From CAYUQT01 sp964596165 (lineage in GTDB: Bacteria; Planctomycetota; Phycisphaerae; UBA1845; JAFGLZ01), in assembly GCA_964596165.1 (NCBI GenBank), contig CAZQTW010000013.1:48002-112001 (forward strand): a stretch of DNA of 64,000 bases. Direction: 5' to 3'. Positions 8,328-17,537 of this stretch are shown here, in pieces; the stretch's first letter is position 1, and each line of letters opens with the position of its first letter. The notes under the pieces were generated by a model, which saw only the letters and a program-made list of their open reading frames with translations, was not told the origin of the DNA and did no database searches. The position numbers and the translations under genes are program-made.

Positions 8328-10415
8328 TCACTTGTTGTCTGTTCCCGATTTGCCGGCTCCCGATTTCCCCGCGTTCGCACCGGTATCCTCTATCGCCGGT
8401 ACGGCGAACCACCCATCGAAGAACCCCTTCATTGAGCCCGCGTATTCGGCCCGCTTGATGTTCATCCAGGTTCGTTGATCGCCGACGGCATAATAAACGT
8501 ATGTCTTGTCGCCGAATTCAATAACCTCGGGATCGGACGTATTGATGCCCTCGTCCATGTCATCGGGTGACAAGACCGGATTCGACGCGCTGAGCCACCA
8601 CGTCTTGAGATCCTTCGACCTCGCGATGTAGGTCTGGAAGAACCATCGCGGCGCGCGATGTTCCAAGTACATCATATAGAAGTGGCCGTCTACAAACCGT
8701 ATACAGGGACAAGCTGTGTAACGATTGGCGCCGAAGACCGCCCCCGGCATCTTCGTCCAGTTCTCCAGGTCCTTCGACGTGGCGAACTTGATCGTGAAGG
8801 CCGGATAGGCCGGATCGTTGGATTCGTAGGCCATCGCGAAGCCGTCTGGACCCCGGCAAACGGAGCTGTTGAAGAGGTGCTCCTTCTCCTGTGTGATGAC
8901 TACTCTCTTGTCCCATTGCTTTAGGTCCGCCGACCTGAACAGCGTCACATCGTTCCAGTCGTTATTGTCGAACCGCGACGCAAACGCGTGGAGCTTGCCT
9001 TCGTGCACGAGCGCGCATGCCAGGCCGTAGCCTTCGGCGAACCGCGACAGTTCCTGATCGGTTGTGGCGTCCTTGATCACGAGGTAGTAATCCTTGGTCG
9101 TGCCACCTGTGGCCGGCCGGACACACTCGAGGTGGCACAACTTGCCCTGCCAGATGACCGGTGAGAGTTCGCACATGTCCTTGCGGACAAGCTGCTCGTT
9201 CTTCAGTTCGATTGGAAACCGTCGCGGTTCGGGGGGGATGATCGTGCTGAAAACCTCGACCGGCCAGTGGCCGATCCGAAGAAACCCCTTGGGCACCTCT
9301 TGCGTGAACTGCACATAGGCCAGGCAACATCCCTTCGTTTGGTACTGGATGTCCTTAGCAGTCGCCTTGTTGACCTTGACGCCGAAGACTCGGTAACCCA
9401 TCAGCACGCAGTCCTCGAAATCGACCTTGAGGTACTTGCCGTGCTCGACGCTCTGGACGATGCCATCCGTGGGTGTGCCCGCCGGCTGCGAAAAGTTCAG
9501 CGTCACCAGCTTGCAACGTTTCACGGAAACCCACATCGACGTCTTGAAGCCGAAGTTCCCGCCCTTCAGCGAACACTGCGGGCTGACGAGCGCGCAATCT
9601 TCGAAATAGATGTCCGGCCGATTCGGCATCGTTGGGTTCTCGACCCGCACGTAGCCGCCAGCCGTGTCGCCCCACTCATCCAGCGACCAGAGGTGGCAGC
9701 GACGAAAGGCCATGGGTTCCTCGGTTCGAGACAGAACGCTGGCGACGCCACCGCCGAACGCCCGGCCGATGCTCACGCACTCTTCGACGATGACGGTGAA
9801 CGGTTCGACCTTGTTTGTCCCGTCGAAGAAGATGCCCGCATCACTCCCCGTCGAATAGAGCCGTCGGAGGATCCACCGGTCCCACACGATGCTGGAAAAG
9901 GTTTCGTCCTTGTGTTCGGCCGACCAACCCTTGGCGTAGGCCCGTATCGTGCTCCACCAGTCGTAGCTCTTGAACCCCTTTGTGGGATCCCCCGAGTCGA
10001 TCACGACCCAGCCGGTCGTACCCGAGCCCAGCTTGCCGTCGAAATCACCCACCAACTCGTTGTAGGCACCGGCCGCCCCTTTGTAAGAAGGATACAGATT
10101 CGCCTCCATGTAGGTGTCCGGTCGCACGATCACTCTGTGCCCACCCTTGTCATCCGGGATGGCCAGCAGGGCCTTCTGAATCGTATGAAACGCCCTTTGC
10201 CAACTGGAGCCGTCGGAGTTGTCGCCGAGTTTGGAGACGTAGAGACTGACGCCCTTTCGCCCGCTTTCACCGACTGCGGCCACGCTGACCGAGAGATGGC
10301 AGGAAAGCATGGCAGACCATACAAAGACCACGCGCAGACGCCGGCACTGCCCGTTCAAGTCACCGGGCTTGTTCCAGCAAGCATTGCGTCCATCTCCGTT
10401 TCCACGCTGCGTCAT
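8328..10415 (-). CDS. Secreted beta-helix plus beta-propeller fusion, polysaccharide-active (paralogue 2)
   Basis: A 695-residue paralogue of the gene at 2659-4695 with the same order: N-terminal export signal (hydrophobic stretch about residues 28-48), beta-helix entry motif LYVSKLGDNSDG, long beta-helix region (about 50-375), and a C-terminal GH43/GH117-like propeller (about 400-670) with RSKDLKTWW and TSKDLENWTK blade motifs. ATG at 10415 has a strong GGAGG upstream. The C-terminus carries an extra tail, GANAGKSGAGKSG, encoded by a 15-base near-duplication. The two paralogues are separated by a membrane protein and an isomerase-like gene. Substrate and reaction are unknown; a carbohydrate-active role is inferred from folds. 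Confidence 0.8.
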   Translation of the reverse strand: MTQRGNGDGRNACWNKPGDLNGQCRRLRVVFVWSAMLSCHLSVSVAAVGESGRKGVSLYVSKLGDNSDGSSWQRAFHTIQKALLAIPDDKGGHRVIVRPDTYMEANLYPSYKGAAGAYNELVGDFDGKLGSGTTGWVVIDSGDPTKGFKSYDWWSTIRAYAKGWSAEHKDETFSSIVWDRWILRRLYSTGSDAGIFFDGTNKVEPFTVIVEECVSIGRAFGGGVASVLSRTEEPMAFRRCHLWSLDEWGDTAGGYVRVENPTMPNRPDIYFEDCALVSPQCSLKGGNFGFKTSMWVSVKRCKLVTLNFSQPAGTPTDGIVQSVEHGKYLKVDFEDCVLMGYRVFGVKVNKATAKDIQYQTKGCCLAYVQFTQEVPKGFLRIGHWPVEVFSTIIPPEPRRFPIELKNEQLVRKDMCELSPVIWQGKLCHLECVRPATGGTTKDYYLVIKDATTDQELSRFAEGYGLACALVHEGKLHAFASRFDNNDWNDVTLFRSADLKQWDKRVVITQEKEHLFNSSVCRGPDGFAMAYESNDPAYPAFTIKFATSKDLENWTKMPGAVFGANRYTACPCIRFVDGHFYMMYLEHRAPRWFFQTYIARSKDLKTWWLSASNPVLSPDDMDEGINTSDPEVIEFGDKTYVYYAVGDQRTWMNIKRAEYAGSMKGFFDGWFAVPAIEDTGANAGKSGAGKSGTDNK
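8344..8373. repeat. Two-copy 15-base repeat encoding the paralogue 2 tail
   Basis: CCCGATTTGCCGGCT is followed directly by CCCGATTTCCCCGCG. On the minus strand they encode the AGKSG AGKSG repeat at the C-terminus of the 8328-10415 protein, which the other paralogue lacks. Confidence 0.5.
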
Positions 10416-10537
10416 GTAAAACCTCCGAGAATTGAGATTAGTCTTACGTTCCGCCTTTTCATTCTATAGCGGTCTCGCTACAGTTACGACGCCTCTGTTT
10501 GAGATTGGGAAACCGGTGTCAGCCTGGAGAGCTTCTC

Positions 10538-11866
10538 ATGCACGGATTGCACCGCCGGACCTCAACGCTTCTGGTCATCACCGTATTGCCGTGGTCGATC
10601 CTGCCGGCCGGATGCACGGCCGTTCCTAAGGAGCGGATACAGACACAAACCCCCGCAACAGCCGCGACGCACTGGTGGAAGGGCAACCTGCATACGCATA
10701 CCTATTGGAGCGACGGAAACCACTATCCGGAAATGGTCGTCGACTGGTACAAGCGGCACGGGTACCACTTCCTGGCCCTGACGGACCACAATGTCGTGCC
10801 GAGGCAATCGAAGTGGATCGAGGCAGAGAAGCAACGCGGCGGTCTTCCGGCTCTCGTTCAGTTTCGGCATCGATTCGGACAGACGTGGCTCGACGAACGC
10901 TCCGAAGACGGCAAGATCCTGGTCCGCCTGGGAACACTGGACGAGTTCGGACCGCTCTTCGACCAACCGGGCCGCTTCTGTCTGATCCAGGGGGAAGAAA
11001 TCACGTCCAGCTTTCAGGGCGATCCAGTGCACACCACCGCGGTCAACGTGCGCGAACTGTTGCCGCCACAGAAAGGCAGCACGATGCCGGAGGCCGTCGA
11101 AAAGAATGTTCGGATTGCCATCGACCACGAGGGTCAGACCGGTCAACCCGTTCACATCCAACTCAACCACCCGAACTTTGGCATGATGATGACGGCCGAG
11201 CACATCGCCCAGGCTCGAAACGTCAGGTTCTTCGAGGTGTACAACGGCATCGACTCGTGCCGCAATTACGGCGACGGGCTGCATGCCTCAACCGATCGGA
11301 TCTGGGATATCGTGCTGACGTTGAGGCTAACGGACGGAAGTGGACCGCTGCTCTACGGTGTGGCCACAGACGATGCACACGACTACCAGTCGTTCGGACC
11401 CGGCCGGGCGAATCCCGGTAAGGGCTGGGTCATGGTTCGTGCGGAACGTCTGGATCCCGATTCCCTCGTCAAGGCCATGAAGGAGGGTGACTTCTACTCG
11501 TCAACCGGCGTGCAACTGAGCGACGTCCGGTTCGACGGCCGGCGACTGCGGATTCAGATTCATCCCGAACCCGGTGTGACTTACAAGACCCAGTTCATCG
11601 GGACCTGCAAAGGCTACGACACCCAAACTGAGCCGGTCACAGGCAAAGGTAAGGACGGTAGACCGATCAACGGAACCCAACGGTATAGCAAGGACGTCGG
11701 CAAGGTATTCGCCGAAGTTCCGGGGACCTCGCCGGCTTACACGCTCGCGGGCAACGAGATGTACGTCCGGGCGAAGGTCATCTCCTCCAAGAGGAAGGCC
11801 TTTTACCAGATCGAAGGCGAGACCGAGATGGCATGGACGCAGCCTGTTGTCCCGAAGGCAAGGTAG
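10538..11866 (+). CDS. PHP-domain lipoprotein, predicted metal-dependent phosphoesterase
   Basis: A 442-residue protein of the polymerase and histidinol phosphatase (PHP) superfamily. The N-terminus is hydrophobic and ends ILPAGC (Cys26), a slightly atypical lipobox suggesting a lipoprotein. The metal-binding signature GNLHTHTYWSDG (residues 49-60) and LTDHN (81-85) are intact, with further His at NHPNF. The C-terminal ~110 residues look like a beta-sandwich. The start at 10538 follows GGAGAG and gives a sensible signal peptide. It is first in an apparent operon with a BNR-repeat protein (36 bases downstream) and a URO-D-like protein. Phosphoesterase activity is a family expectation; the substrate is unknown. 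Confidence 0.88.
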   Translation: MHGLHRRTSTLLVITVLPWSILPAGCTAVPKERIQTQTPATAATHWWKGNLHTHTYWSDGNHYPEMVVDWYKRHGYHFLALTDHNVVPRQSKWIEAEKQRGGLPALVQFRHRFGQTWLDERSEDGKILVRLGTLDEFGPLFDQPGRFCLIQGEEITSSFQGDPVHTTAVNVRELLPPQKGSTMPEAVEKNVRIAIDHEGQTGQPVHIQLNHPNFGMMMTAEHIAQARNVRFFEVYNGIDSCRNYGDGLHASTDRIWDIVLTLRLTDGSGPLLYGVATDDAHDYQSFGPGRANPGKGWVMVRAERLDPDSLVKAMKEGDFYSSTGVQLSDVRFDGRRLRIQIHPEPGVTYKTQFIGTCKGYDTQTEPVTGKGKDGRPINGTQRYSKDVGKVFAEVPGTSPAYTLAGNEMYVRAKVISSKRKAFYQIEGETEMAWTQPVVPKAR

Positions 11867-11902
11867 ATCGAACAGTCCAAACCCGCGGGGAGGTTGGCTT
11901 CA

Positions 11903-13030
11903 ATGCGAGTCGCCGCTGGAGGAATCGTAAGCGCAGGGCAGCGCGGCACGGCCCGGCAGAGTTGCGCATTCCCGCAGATATGCGTCCTGCCGACGGGACG
12001 GTGGGTTTGCGGATTTCGCGCCGCTCCGACAAAGGCCTCGACCGGCGAACAACACGCGCTGATCACATGGTCCGATGATGGCGGCACGACGTGGTCGCAT
12101 CCGATCGAACCCTTCTCACCGCCGACCATCTGGGGCCGGTCGGGGCAGTTCCGGGGCATCGCCCTCACACCACTGGGCGGTCAGACCATGCTGGGCACCT
12201 TACTCTGGGTTGACGCATCCGATCCATCCCTTCCGTATTTCAATGAAGAGACGGAAGGTTTGCTGGATTCGCGGATCTTCTTCGCCAGATCACCGGACGG
12301 CGGGGCAACGTGGTCCGAGCCTGAGTTGATGGACACCCGTCCGTTTTGTGTGCCGACCCCCACCACAGGACCGGTGCTCGTTCTGAAGAACGGCGATTTG
12401 GCCTGCCAATTTGAGACCAACAAACACTATGACGACCGCTCGGTGTGGCGGCACATGTCGGTGCTCATGTACTCCGGCGACAACGGCAGGACCTGGCCCG
12501 AGCACTCGATTGTGTCTCACGACCCCGCAAACCGATTGTTCTACTGGGACCAACGACCGGCCGTACTGCCCGACGGACGGATTCTCGATTTGTTCTGGAC
12601 GTTCGACCGCCAGGCGGCGGCATACCTGAACATCCATGCTCGCGAATCCACGGACAACGGCCGAACGTGGTCCGCGATCTGGGATACAGGGGTTCCCGGC
12701 CAGCCCGCACCGCCCGTGCCGTTGCCCGACGGCCGGCTCGGAATGGTCTACGTCGATCGCACCGGTGCTCCCCTCATCAAGATGCGGGCGAGTCACGATG
12801 GCGGCCGTACCTGGCCGAAGGAGAGCGAAATAGTCATCTTCGAAGGGACTCTCGCCTCGCAAACGTGGAACAAACAGACGATGCAGGACGCCTGGGCGGA
12901 AATGGGGAGGTTCTCGGTGGGCCTGCCGACGACGGCCGTCTTGCCCGACCAGGATATCCTGGTGGTCTACTACGCAGGGCCCCAGACGGACCTGACCGAC
13001 ATCCGATGGGCACGCATTACATCACGGTAG
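11903..13030 (+). CDS. BNR-repeat sialidase-like beta-propeller protein
   Basis: A 375-residue exo-sialidase-superfamily propeller. Five Asp-box (BNR) repeats are visible: SDDGGTTW, SPDGGATW, SGDNGRTW, STDNGRTW and SHDGGRTW, spaced as expected for a six-bladed propeller. The ATG at 11903 is preceded by GGGGAGG at nine bases, better than the TTG at 11894. No signal peptide is evident, so unlike most sialidases it appears cytoplasmic, or its export signal is unrecognised. The tight spacing to the PHP lipoprotein and the URO-D-like gene argues for joint function. Whether it cleaves sialic acid cannot be decided from sequence: the Asp boxes are structural and the catalytic Arg triad is not assigned. 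Confidence 0.85.
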   Translation: MRVAAGGIVSAGQRGTARQSCAFPQICVLPTGRWVCGFRAAPTKASTGEQHALITWSDDGGTTWSHPIEPFSPPTIWGRSGQFRGIALTPLGGQTMLGTLLWVDASDPSLPYFNEETEGLLDSRIFFARSPDGGATWSEPELMDTRPFCVPTPTTGPVLVLKNGDLACQFETNKHYDDRSVWRHMSVLMYSGDNGRTWPEHSIVSHDPANRLFYWDQRPAVLPDGRILDLFWTFDRQAAAYLNIHARESTDNGRTWSAIWDTGVPGQPAPPVPLPDGRLGMVYVDRTGAPLIKMRASHDGGRTWPKESEIVIFEGTLASQTWNKQTMQDAWAEMGRFSVGLPTTAVLPDQDILVVYYAGPQTDLTDIRWARITSR

Positions 13031-13048
13031 GAACATGCGCGTACGACC

Positions 13049-14164
13049 ATGACCCCGCGCGACCGAATTCTGAGCGTCTACCAAGGGCGGACGCACGACG
13101 TGGTCCCATTCATGCTCGATCTGTCGCATTGGTTCTATCACAGACACCGTATGCCCTGGGATCTGAGCCGATCGTACGACAAGCCTGAGTATGAGTTGAT
13201 TGACTATCACAAGGCGCACGGCGTTGGTTTCTACCTGCCCAATCTGGCCTCGATCTACTCGGTGAGCTATCCGTCCGATGTCAAGGTCGCCGTCACAAGG
13301 GCTTCGGACGGATCGGCGATCACCTGGACACTCGAAACGCCCATCGGCGCCGTCGCCCGTAAGCGAAGGTGGGAACCCGACAACTACGCCTGGGCGATTT
13401 CGGATTGGGGCGTCAAGACGGAGCAAGACCTACGCGTATTGGGCCATGCGCTCGCAAATCGGACTTACGCGCCGTTGTGGGACCGTTACCAAGCGTGGGT
13501 GGAGTACGTCGGCGAGATCGGCGTGGTCTATGCGTCCGCGGGCTACAGCGCCATGGGACAACTGCTCAACCTTTGGATGGGCATCGAGCGAACGATGTAC
13601 GCCATCTGCGATTGGCCACTGACCGTCCGAACGGTTATCGATCAGATCAACGCCAACAACCTCACCTGTATCGATCTGCTAGCCACCAGCCCGGCCGAAA
13701 TCGTCATCCTCGGGGACAACTTCTCCAGCGACATTCAGCCCCCGCATTTCTTCAACGAATGGTCAAAGGCCTACTATACCGAGGCGATTCGCCGCCTCCA
13801 CGCGGCGGGCAAGTACGTGGCCGTCCACATCGACGGGCGGTTGCGCGGGGCGATCTCAATGATTCGCGACACCGGTGCCGACTGCTCTGACGCCACAACG
13901 CCGACACCCATGGGCGATCTAACGCCCCAAGAATGCCGAGATGAGGCCGGACCCGCGTTCATCCTTTCAGGCGGCGTGGCGCCTAATCTGTGGCTACCGG
14001 ATGTGCCGGTCGAGGCGTTCAAGAAGGCCGTCATCGATTGGGTCGATTTGAAGCGGCGCAGCCCCCGCCTGATCGCCGCCGCCGGAGACCAGGTCCCCCC
14101 CGGCGCGGCCGAGGATCGCATCCGGATCATGCGCGACCTCGTGGAACAGCACGGCAGATACTGA
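13049..14164 (+). CDS. URO-D / methylcobamide methyltransferase-like protein
   Basis: A 371-residue protein of the uroporphyrinogen decarboxylase superfamily, which includes porphyrin decarboxylases and corrinoid methyltransferases such as MtaA. Recognisable parts are the N-terminal MTPRDRILSVYQGR, the ILGDNF strand (about residues 220-226), the GKYVAVHIDGR segment (about 253-263) and the FILSGGVAP strand. MtaA-type enzymes have a zinc-binding His-x-Cys where this protein reads HID, and the later Cys is not obvious, so classic zinc methyltransferase chemistry is doubtful. It starts 18 bases after the sialidase-like gene and is the last gene of that operon. An isolated porphyrin role is unlikely in this context. 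Confidence 0.8.
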   Translation: MTPRDRILSVYQGRTHDVVPFMLDLSHWFYHRHRMPWDLSRSYDKPEYELIDYHKAHGVGFYLPNLASIYSVSYPSDVKVAVTRASDGSAITWTLETPIGAVARKRRWEPDNYAWAISDWGVKTEQDLRVLGHALANRTYAPLWDRYQAWVEYVGEIGVVYASAGYSAMGQLLNLWMGIERTMYAICDWPLTVRTVIDQINANNLTCIDLLATSPAEIVILGDNFSSDIQPPHFFNEWSKAYYTEAIRRLHAAGKYVAVHIDGRLRGAISMIRDTGADCSDATTPTPMGDLTPQECRDEAGPAFILSGGVAPNLWLPDVPVEAFKKAVIDWVDLKRRSPRLIAAAGDQVPPGAAEDRIRIMRDLVEQHGRY

Positions 14165-14209
14165 CTCAGACCGCTGCGACCCCGCTTGACGGATCTCACG
14201 GCACGAGGA

Positions 14210-15826
14210 TCACAACCGTTCCTGCAACAGTTCGAAGTGACACGGTTCTTGGGCAGCGGGTAAGACGATCACGATGCGATCGCCTCCTCTGACTACCCCT
14301 CCGGAGCGACCGTTCACAGCGTAATGGAAAGAGGTACCTTGCGATTGCACGGGCAGCCTGATGCTCAGACGCTGTGGGGCCTTCCCGCGGTAGCTCCCCG
14401 TGGTCCCACTTCTGTGCATCCTGTATGTCAGCACCTTCTCGCGCCAAGAGAGTGTCTGGCCAAAGCCGGCGTCCCAGTACCCAGCCGGTACGGTCGGCGC
14501 AAGCGTCAACGTCCCGTCCGGTTGCGAGTCGACACCCAAGACGAATCGATGAATGATACGTATGAGGTTGGCGGGGTATTCGCAATACTTGTTCGCTCCA
14601 AATGGCCGGCTTGCTCCCCCGGCATCGGTGCCGTAACGTTCGCGCCAATAGTAGCCCCCTTCACGACCCGCCTTGCAGACGCGTCGGATGCCGTCGATCA
14701 GTCCCTCGCCGTCGCCCATTCGTGCGCGCGCCCAGGCCTCGAGGTACCATACACGGCCCATCGCGGCGAGATCCTGCTTGTCGGAATGGGTAAACTCCCA
14801 AGGCTCATAGCTGTCCGGTCTTGTTGCGATGCCTGTCGGCATGCCGCCGTAATAGAACCTCTCTTCGCGTCTAAGCAGAGGCCAGAGAGCTGCCCGCTGT
14901 TCCGGACTGGCCACGCCCGTCGCCAAGGCGCTCCAGTTCGAATCCGTCAGCCCGTGGCGATCAATGAGCCCCCGCTGCGGATGGACGTACTCGGCGAAGT
15001 GATCCTTTACCCAGAAGGTGGTCCTATAACACGCGGCTATCCGGTCGGCAAGCCGTTCATACTTGGTTGCGGTCCTGCGGTCATCCACACGGCGGTTCAG
15101 CGCGGCCGCCCGCCGGAACGCATCGACGGCATGACACTGGGTAACACCGTCATACTCGATCCGAGTCGGGCGCTCGACATAGTACCCCGCACCGCCGACC
15201 AAGCCGTCGGGAGTCGTCAACCCCACCAGAAAGTCCGCCGCCAGGTTTACCGACGCCATCTGCCCCTTCAGCCAAGCGGTATCCTGGGTGTATCGGAAGA
15301 GCACATCGGCGTTTTGAACATACGTGGTGCTGCCCAAGGCCCTAAGCGGATCTCCAGGGACCCAGTGTGTGTAGAATCCGCCGTTGGCATCCACCGGTGT
15401 GCCGGCCACCTCTTTCATTCCGGGCAGGATGGCAATCGGCAGGTGGCCGTTGGGGCGCTGAAAGGACCGGACGTAGTCCCAGTTTGCCTTGACCTCGTCA
15501 ACCTTCCCCAGCCACAACAGCGCGTCCGCCATTTGGTGGCCATCGAGCGACGGATACGTATTGCCATAGCCGAAGTCTTTGCCGTCGGCGCAGACGGACC
15601 AATAGCCAAAGAACACCCTTGGGTTCAAAGCCGCCAAGACGTTCCGTGAGGCCGCCTCTCGGTAGGCCTCGACGATGAGTGCCTCCGGCAGTTCGATCCG
15701 ATTCGTCGGCGCGGATGTTGAAGGCCGGGTAGCCGCACCGGCAGTTCCCGAAGAAGCCACAAACCCGGCCGCCGCCTTCAGCATGTCACGACGAGAAGGA
15801 CTCCGCAATGAAACCTCGGACCGCAT
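14210..15826 (-). CDS. Tat-exported six-hairpin (alpha/alpha)6-barrel glycosidase-like protein
   Basis: A 538-residue protein resembling the six-hairpin glycosidase superfamily (GH78, GH95, GH63 and relatives). A Tat signal is visible at the N-terminus (SRRDMLKAAAGFVASSGTAG). Repeated helical hairpins with aromatic and acidic patches follow (YPSLDGHQMADALLWLG, TQCHAVDAFRRAAALN, SYEPWEFTHSDKQDLAAMGR) and a short C-terminal beta-sandwich (about residues 450-538). The ATG at 15826 is chosen over GTG at 15862 because it puts the twin-arginine motif at residues 11-12; GGAG lies 11 bases upstream. It converges with the URO-D-like gene, 45 bases apart. The exact GH family is uncertain. Confidence 0.8.
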   Translation of the reverse strand: MRSEVSLRSPSRRDMLKAAAGFVASSGTAGAATRPSTSAPTNRIELPEALIVEAYREAASRNVLAALNPRVFFGYWSVCADGKDFGYGNTYPSLDGHQMADALLWLGKVDEVKANWDYVRSFQRPNGHLPIAILPGMKEVAGTPVDANGGFYTHWVPGDPLRALGSTTYVQNADVLFRYTQDTAWLKGQMASVNLAADFLVGLTTPDGLVGGAGYYVERPTRIEYDGVTQCHAVDAFRRAAALNRRVDDRRTATKYERLADRIAACYRTTFWVKDHFAEYVHPQRGLIDRHGLTDSNWSALATGVASPEQRAALWPLLRREERFYYGGMPTGIATRPDSYEPWEFTHSDKQDLAAMGRVWYLEAWARARMGDGEGLIDGIRRVCKAGREGGYYWRERYGTDAGGASRPFGANKYCEYPANLIRIIHRFVLGVDSQPDGTLTLAPTVPAGYWDAGFGQTLSWREKVLTYRMHRSGTTGSYRGKAPQRLSIRLPVQSQGTSFHYAVNGRSGGVVRGGDRIVIVLPAAQEPCHFELLQERL

Positions 15827-15959
15827 GGACTGACTTGCTCCTTTGCAGAGATGTCGTATCACTGTACCGCTACAGGTCGTCTCTGAACAGGAGTGCGCCC
15901 CTACGACACGGCGCCCGTTGGGTCAGGAGGCCGAGAAATGCACGGCGATTGGGTTCGCG

Positions 15960-17294
15960 TCAGCGGCCGCCGGTGCCGGCCTGTCGCTGTTCCTCCGTCA
16001 GGAGTTGGTCCAGGCGGCTGCGAAACTCGTCGAACAGCTCTTGGATTGGTTGCTCCAGCGTAGCCAGCTCGACCCGCAAGTCGGCCCGGGAGGCGTTCTC
16101 GGGCGCACGGAGAAGTTCCTCAAGCTGCACGAATTCCCTCTCACGGCTCTTGCGGTACTCGAAGGCGCGGTCGCGTGTTTCTTTGAGGATGGCCGTCGCC
16201 GAGGTCTTCTGGCCTTCGTCCAGCCTGTGGCGAATGATGAAATCCTTCAGATACCCTTGCCATTGGTCGAGCGGCACTGTCCGCTCGGCGGATACGATGA
16301 CCGGTAACGATGGTTGCGGTGCCGGGATCTCTGATACGAATGAAGGCGCCCGACGACCCGGGCTTGTGCCGATTTCGCCAATCATCGTCCGCTGAGCCTC
16401 CGGAGGCGGTTCGGTGCTAATGCCCGCCTTTTGGGCCATCTCCTTGATCGCCGTCGGGCCCCGGTGAGGCCCCGGCAATTCGCTGTAGAATTCGCGGGGA
16501 TCATAATTACCATGCGAGAGGCTTCGGATTTTGGCCTCGGCCATGTCGTACCCTATCTTGAAGACGAAATAGGCCTTGCGCCACTGGGTGCGCTGGTCGG
16601 GTCGAAGGTGAGGCAGCATGTACTTGTACCCTTCATCCCAGGTGGCGCCGAGTTCATGCCAAAACGGCAGCAGTCTTTGGGACAAATCGACCACTCTTTG
16701 CGTGGTCGGTACCTGCCCTCGAGAGTACTCGACAATCATGTCCCCAACCAGTGGTTCGACCGTACCTCTCATGGCCTCTAGCCTCGGCACCGCTGTTCGA
16801 CGAAGCCAGTCTTTCAGCAGGCTTGACTGGTTCGAGTCGAATTGGTATCCGGGCGCCACGTCATCGACCATCACATCGACGGCTTTTTCCCACATGCGCC
16901 GCGTCGGCCAAATGCCCTGTTCGGCTGCCGGCTCAGATGCGATGGCCGCTGCAACCATCCGGAGTTGTCGCGACTGAGCGAGAAGCTTCGTGCACGTGTC
17001 TTCTACCTTCTTGCGGAGTTCCGCCCGTTCGCGTTCGGTGAGATCGCCGGTCTTGGCCGCTGTATCCGTTAACCGATCGATGAAAAGGCGGAAGTGCTCC
17101 GGTGAAGGTTGGTAGCTGTCCGGAGGCACGGGTTGTGTGGCGACAGTCGCTCGCGGCGTCTGCTGAATTTGGGCGGGTAGCCCCCCGGCGGAAGCCGCAA
17201 CCGCCATGAGAGTGAACGCGCCGGTCCAACACGGAAAGCACAACCGAGACGGCCTGAATGTGTTCGCCACGCACGTGGTCTTCTTCAGTCTCAT
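15960..17294 (-). CDS. Secreted alpha-helical protein of unknown function
   Basis: A 444-residue protein I do not recognise. It has an N-terminal signal (about residues 1-43, ending AQIQQTP), then a largely alpha-helical body rich in Arg, Glu and Gln. Helical segments include LTERERAELRKKVEDTC and a C-terminal stretch (about 340-440) with coiled-coil character ending in RLDQLLTEEQRQ. The central part carries a Pro-rich linker (about 280-335). ATG at 17294 follows GGGAG. It lies 133 bases upstream of the glycosidase-like gene on the same strand. The C-terminal helices loosely recall periplasmic chaperone-like or metal-sensing helical proteins (Spy/CpxP type), but this is only a resemblance. 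Confidence 0.75.
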   Translation of the reverse strand: MRLKKTTCVANTFRPSRLCFPCWTGAFTLMAVAASAGGLPAQIQQTPRATVATQPVPPDSYQPSPEHFRLFIDRLTDTAAKTGDLTERERAELRKKVEDTCTKLLAQSRQLRMVAAAIASEPAAEQGIWPTRRMWEKAVDVMVDDVAPGYQFDSNQSSLLKDWLRRTAVPRLEAMRGTVEPLVGDMIVEYSRGQVPTTQRVVDLSQRLLPFWHELGATWDEGYKYMLPHLRPDQRTQWRKAYFVFKIGYDMAEAKIRSLSHGNYDPREFYSELPGPHRGPTAIKEMAQKAGISTEPPPEAQRTMIGEIGTSPGRRAPSFVSEIPAPQPSLPVIVSAERTVPLDQWQGYLKDFIIRHRLDEGQKTSATAILKETRDRAFEYRKSREREFVQLEELLRAPENASRADLRVELATLEQPIQELFDEFRSRLDQLLTEEQRQAGTGGR

Positions 17295-17364
17295 GTCTCC
17301 CTGCCCACCCACAGACCGGATGTGTTGTCGGAACCGACCCGCGCCACCCTCAACGCCGACGCAC

Positions 17365-17393
17365 ATTCTATCCGGTCAGCGAATCGGCGTCAC
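17365..17393 (-). promoter_or_regulatory. Promoter for the helical secreted protein gene
   Basis: Minus strand GTGACG (17388-17393), 17-base spacer, TAGAAT (17365-17370). The predicted start point near 17358 gives a leader of about 64 bases before 17294. Confidence 0.4.
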
Positions 17394-17461
17394 CGACATC
17401 GGTCTGTCATCATGGGCATCCACCCACCTGATGAGCACGACCATTCGGGTCGCGTGACGGT

Positions 17462-17490
17462 TTGACGAACGTCCTTACGCCGTGTATGAA
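17462..17490 (+). promoter_or_regulatory. Promoter for the beta-propeller gene at 17538
   Basis: TTGACG (17462-17467), 17-base spacer, TATGAA (17485-17490). The start point near 17497 gives a 40-base leader with AAGGA nine bases before the ATG. Confidence 0.5.
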
Positions 17491-17537
17491 GAATCCGTCT
17501 ATGAGCACCGTCACAGTTTGGCGCAAGGATTTGACTC

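Noticed and set aside
13049..14164. Corrinoid methyltransferase (MtaA) assignment for the URO-D-like gene
   Set aside because: The zinc ligand pattern His-x-Cys is not present (HID instead) and no corrinoid protein gene is nearby.
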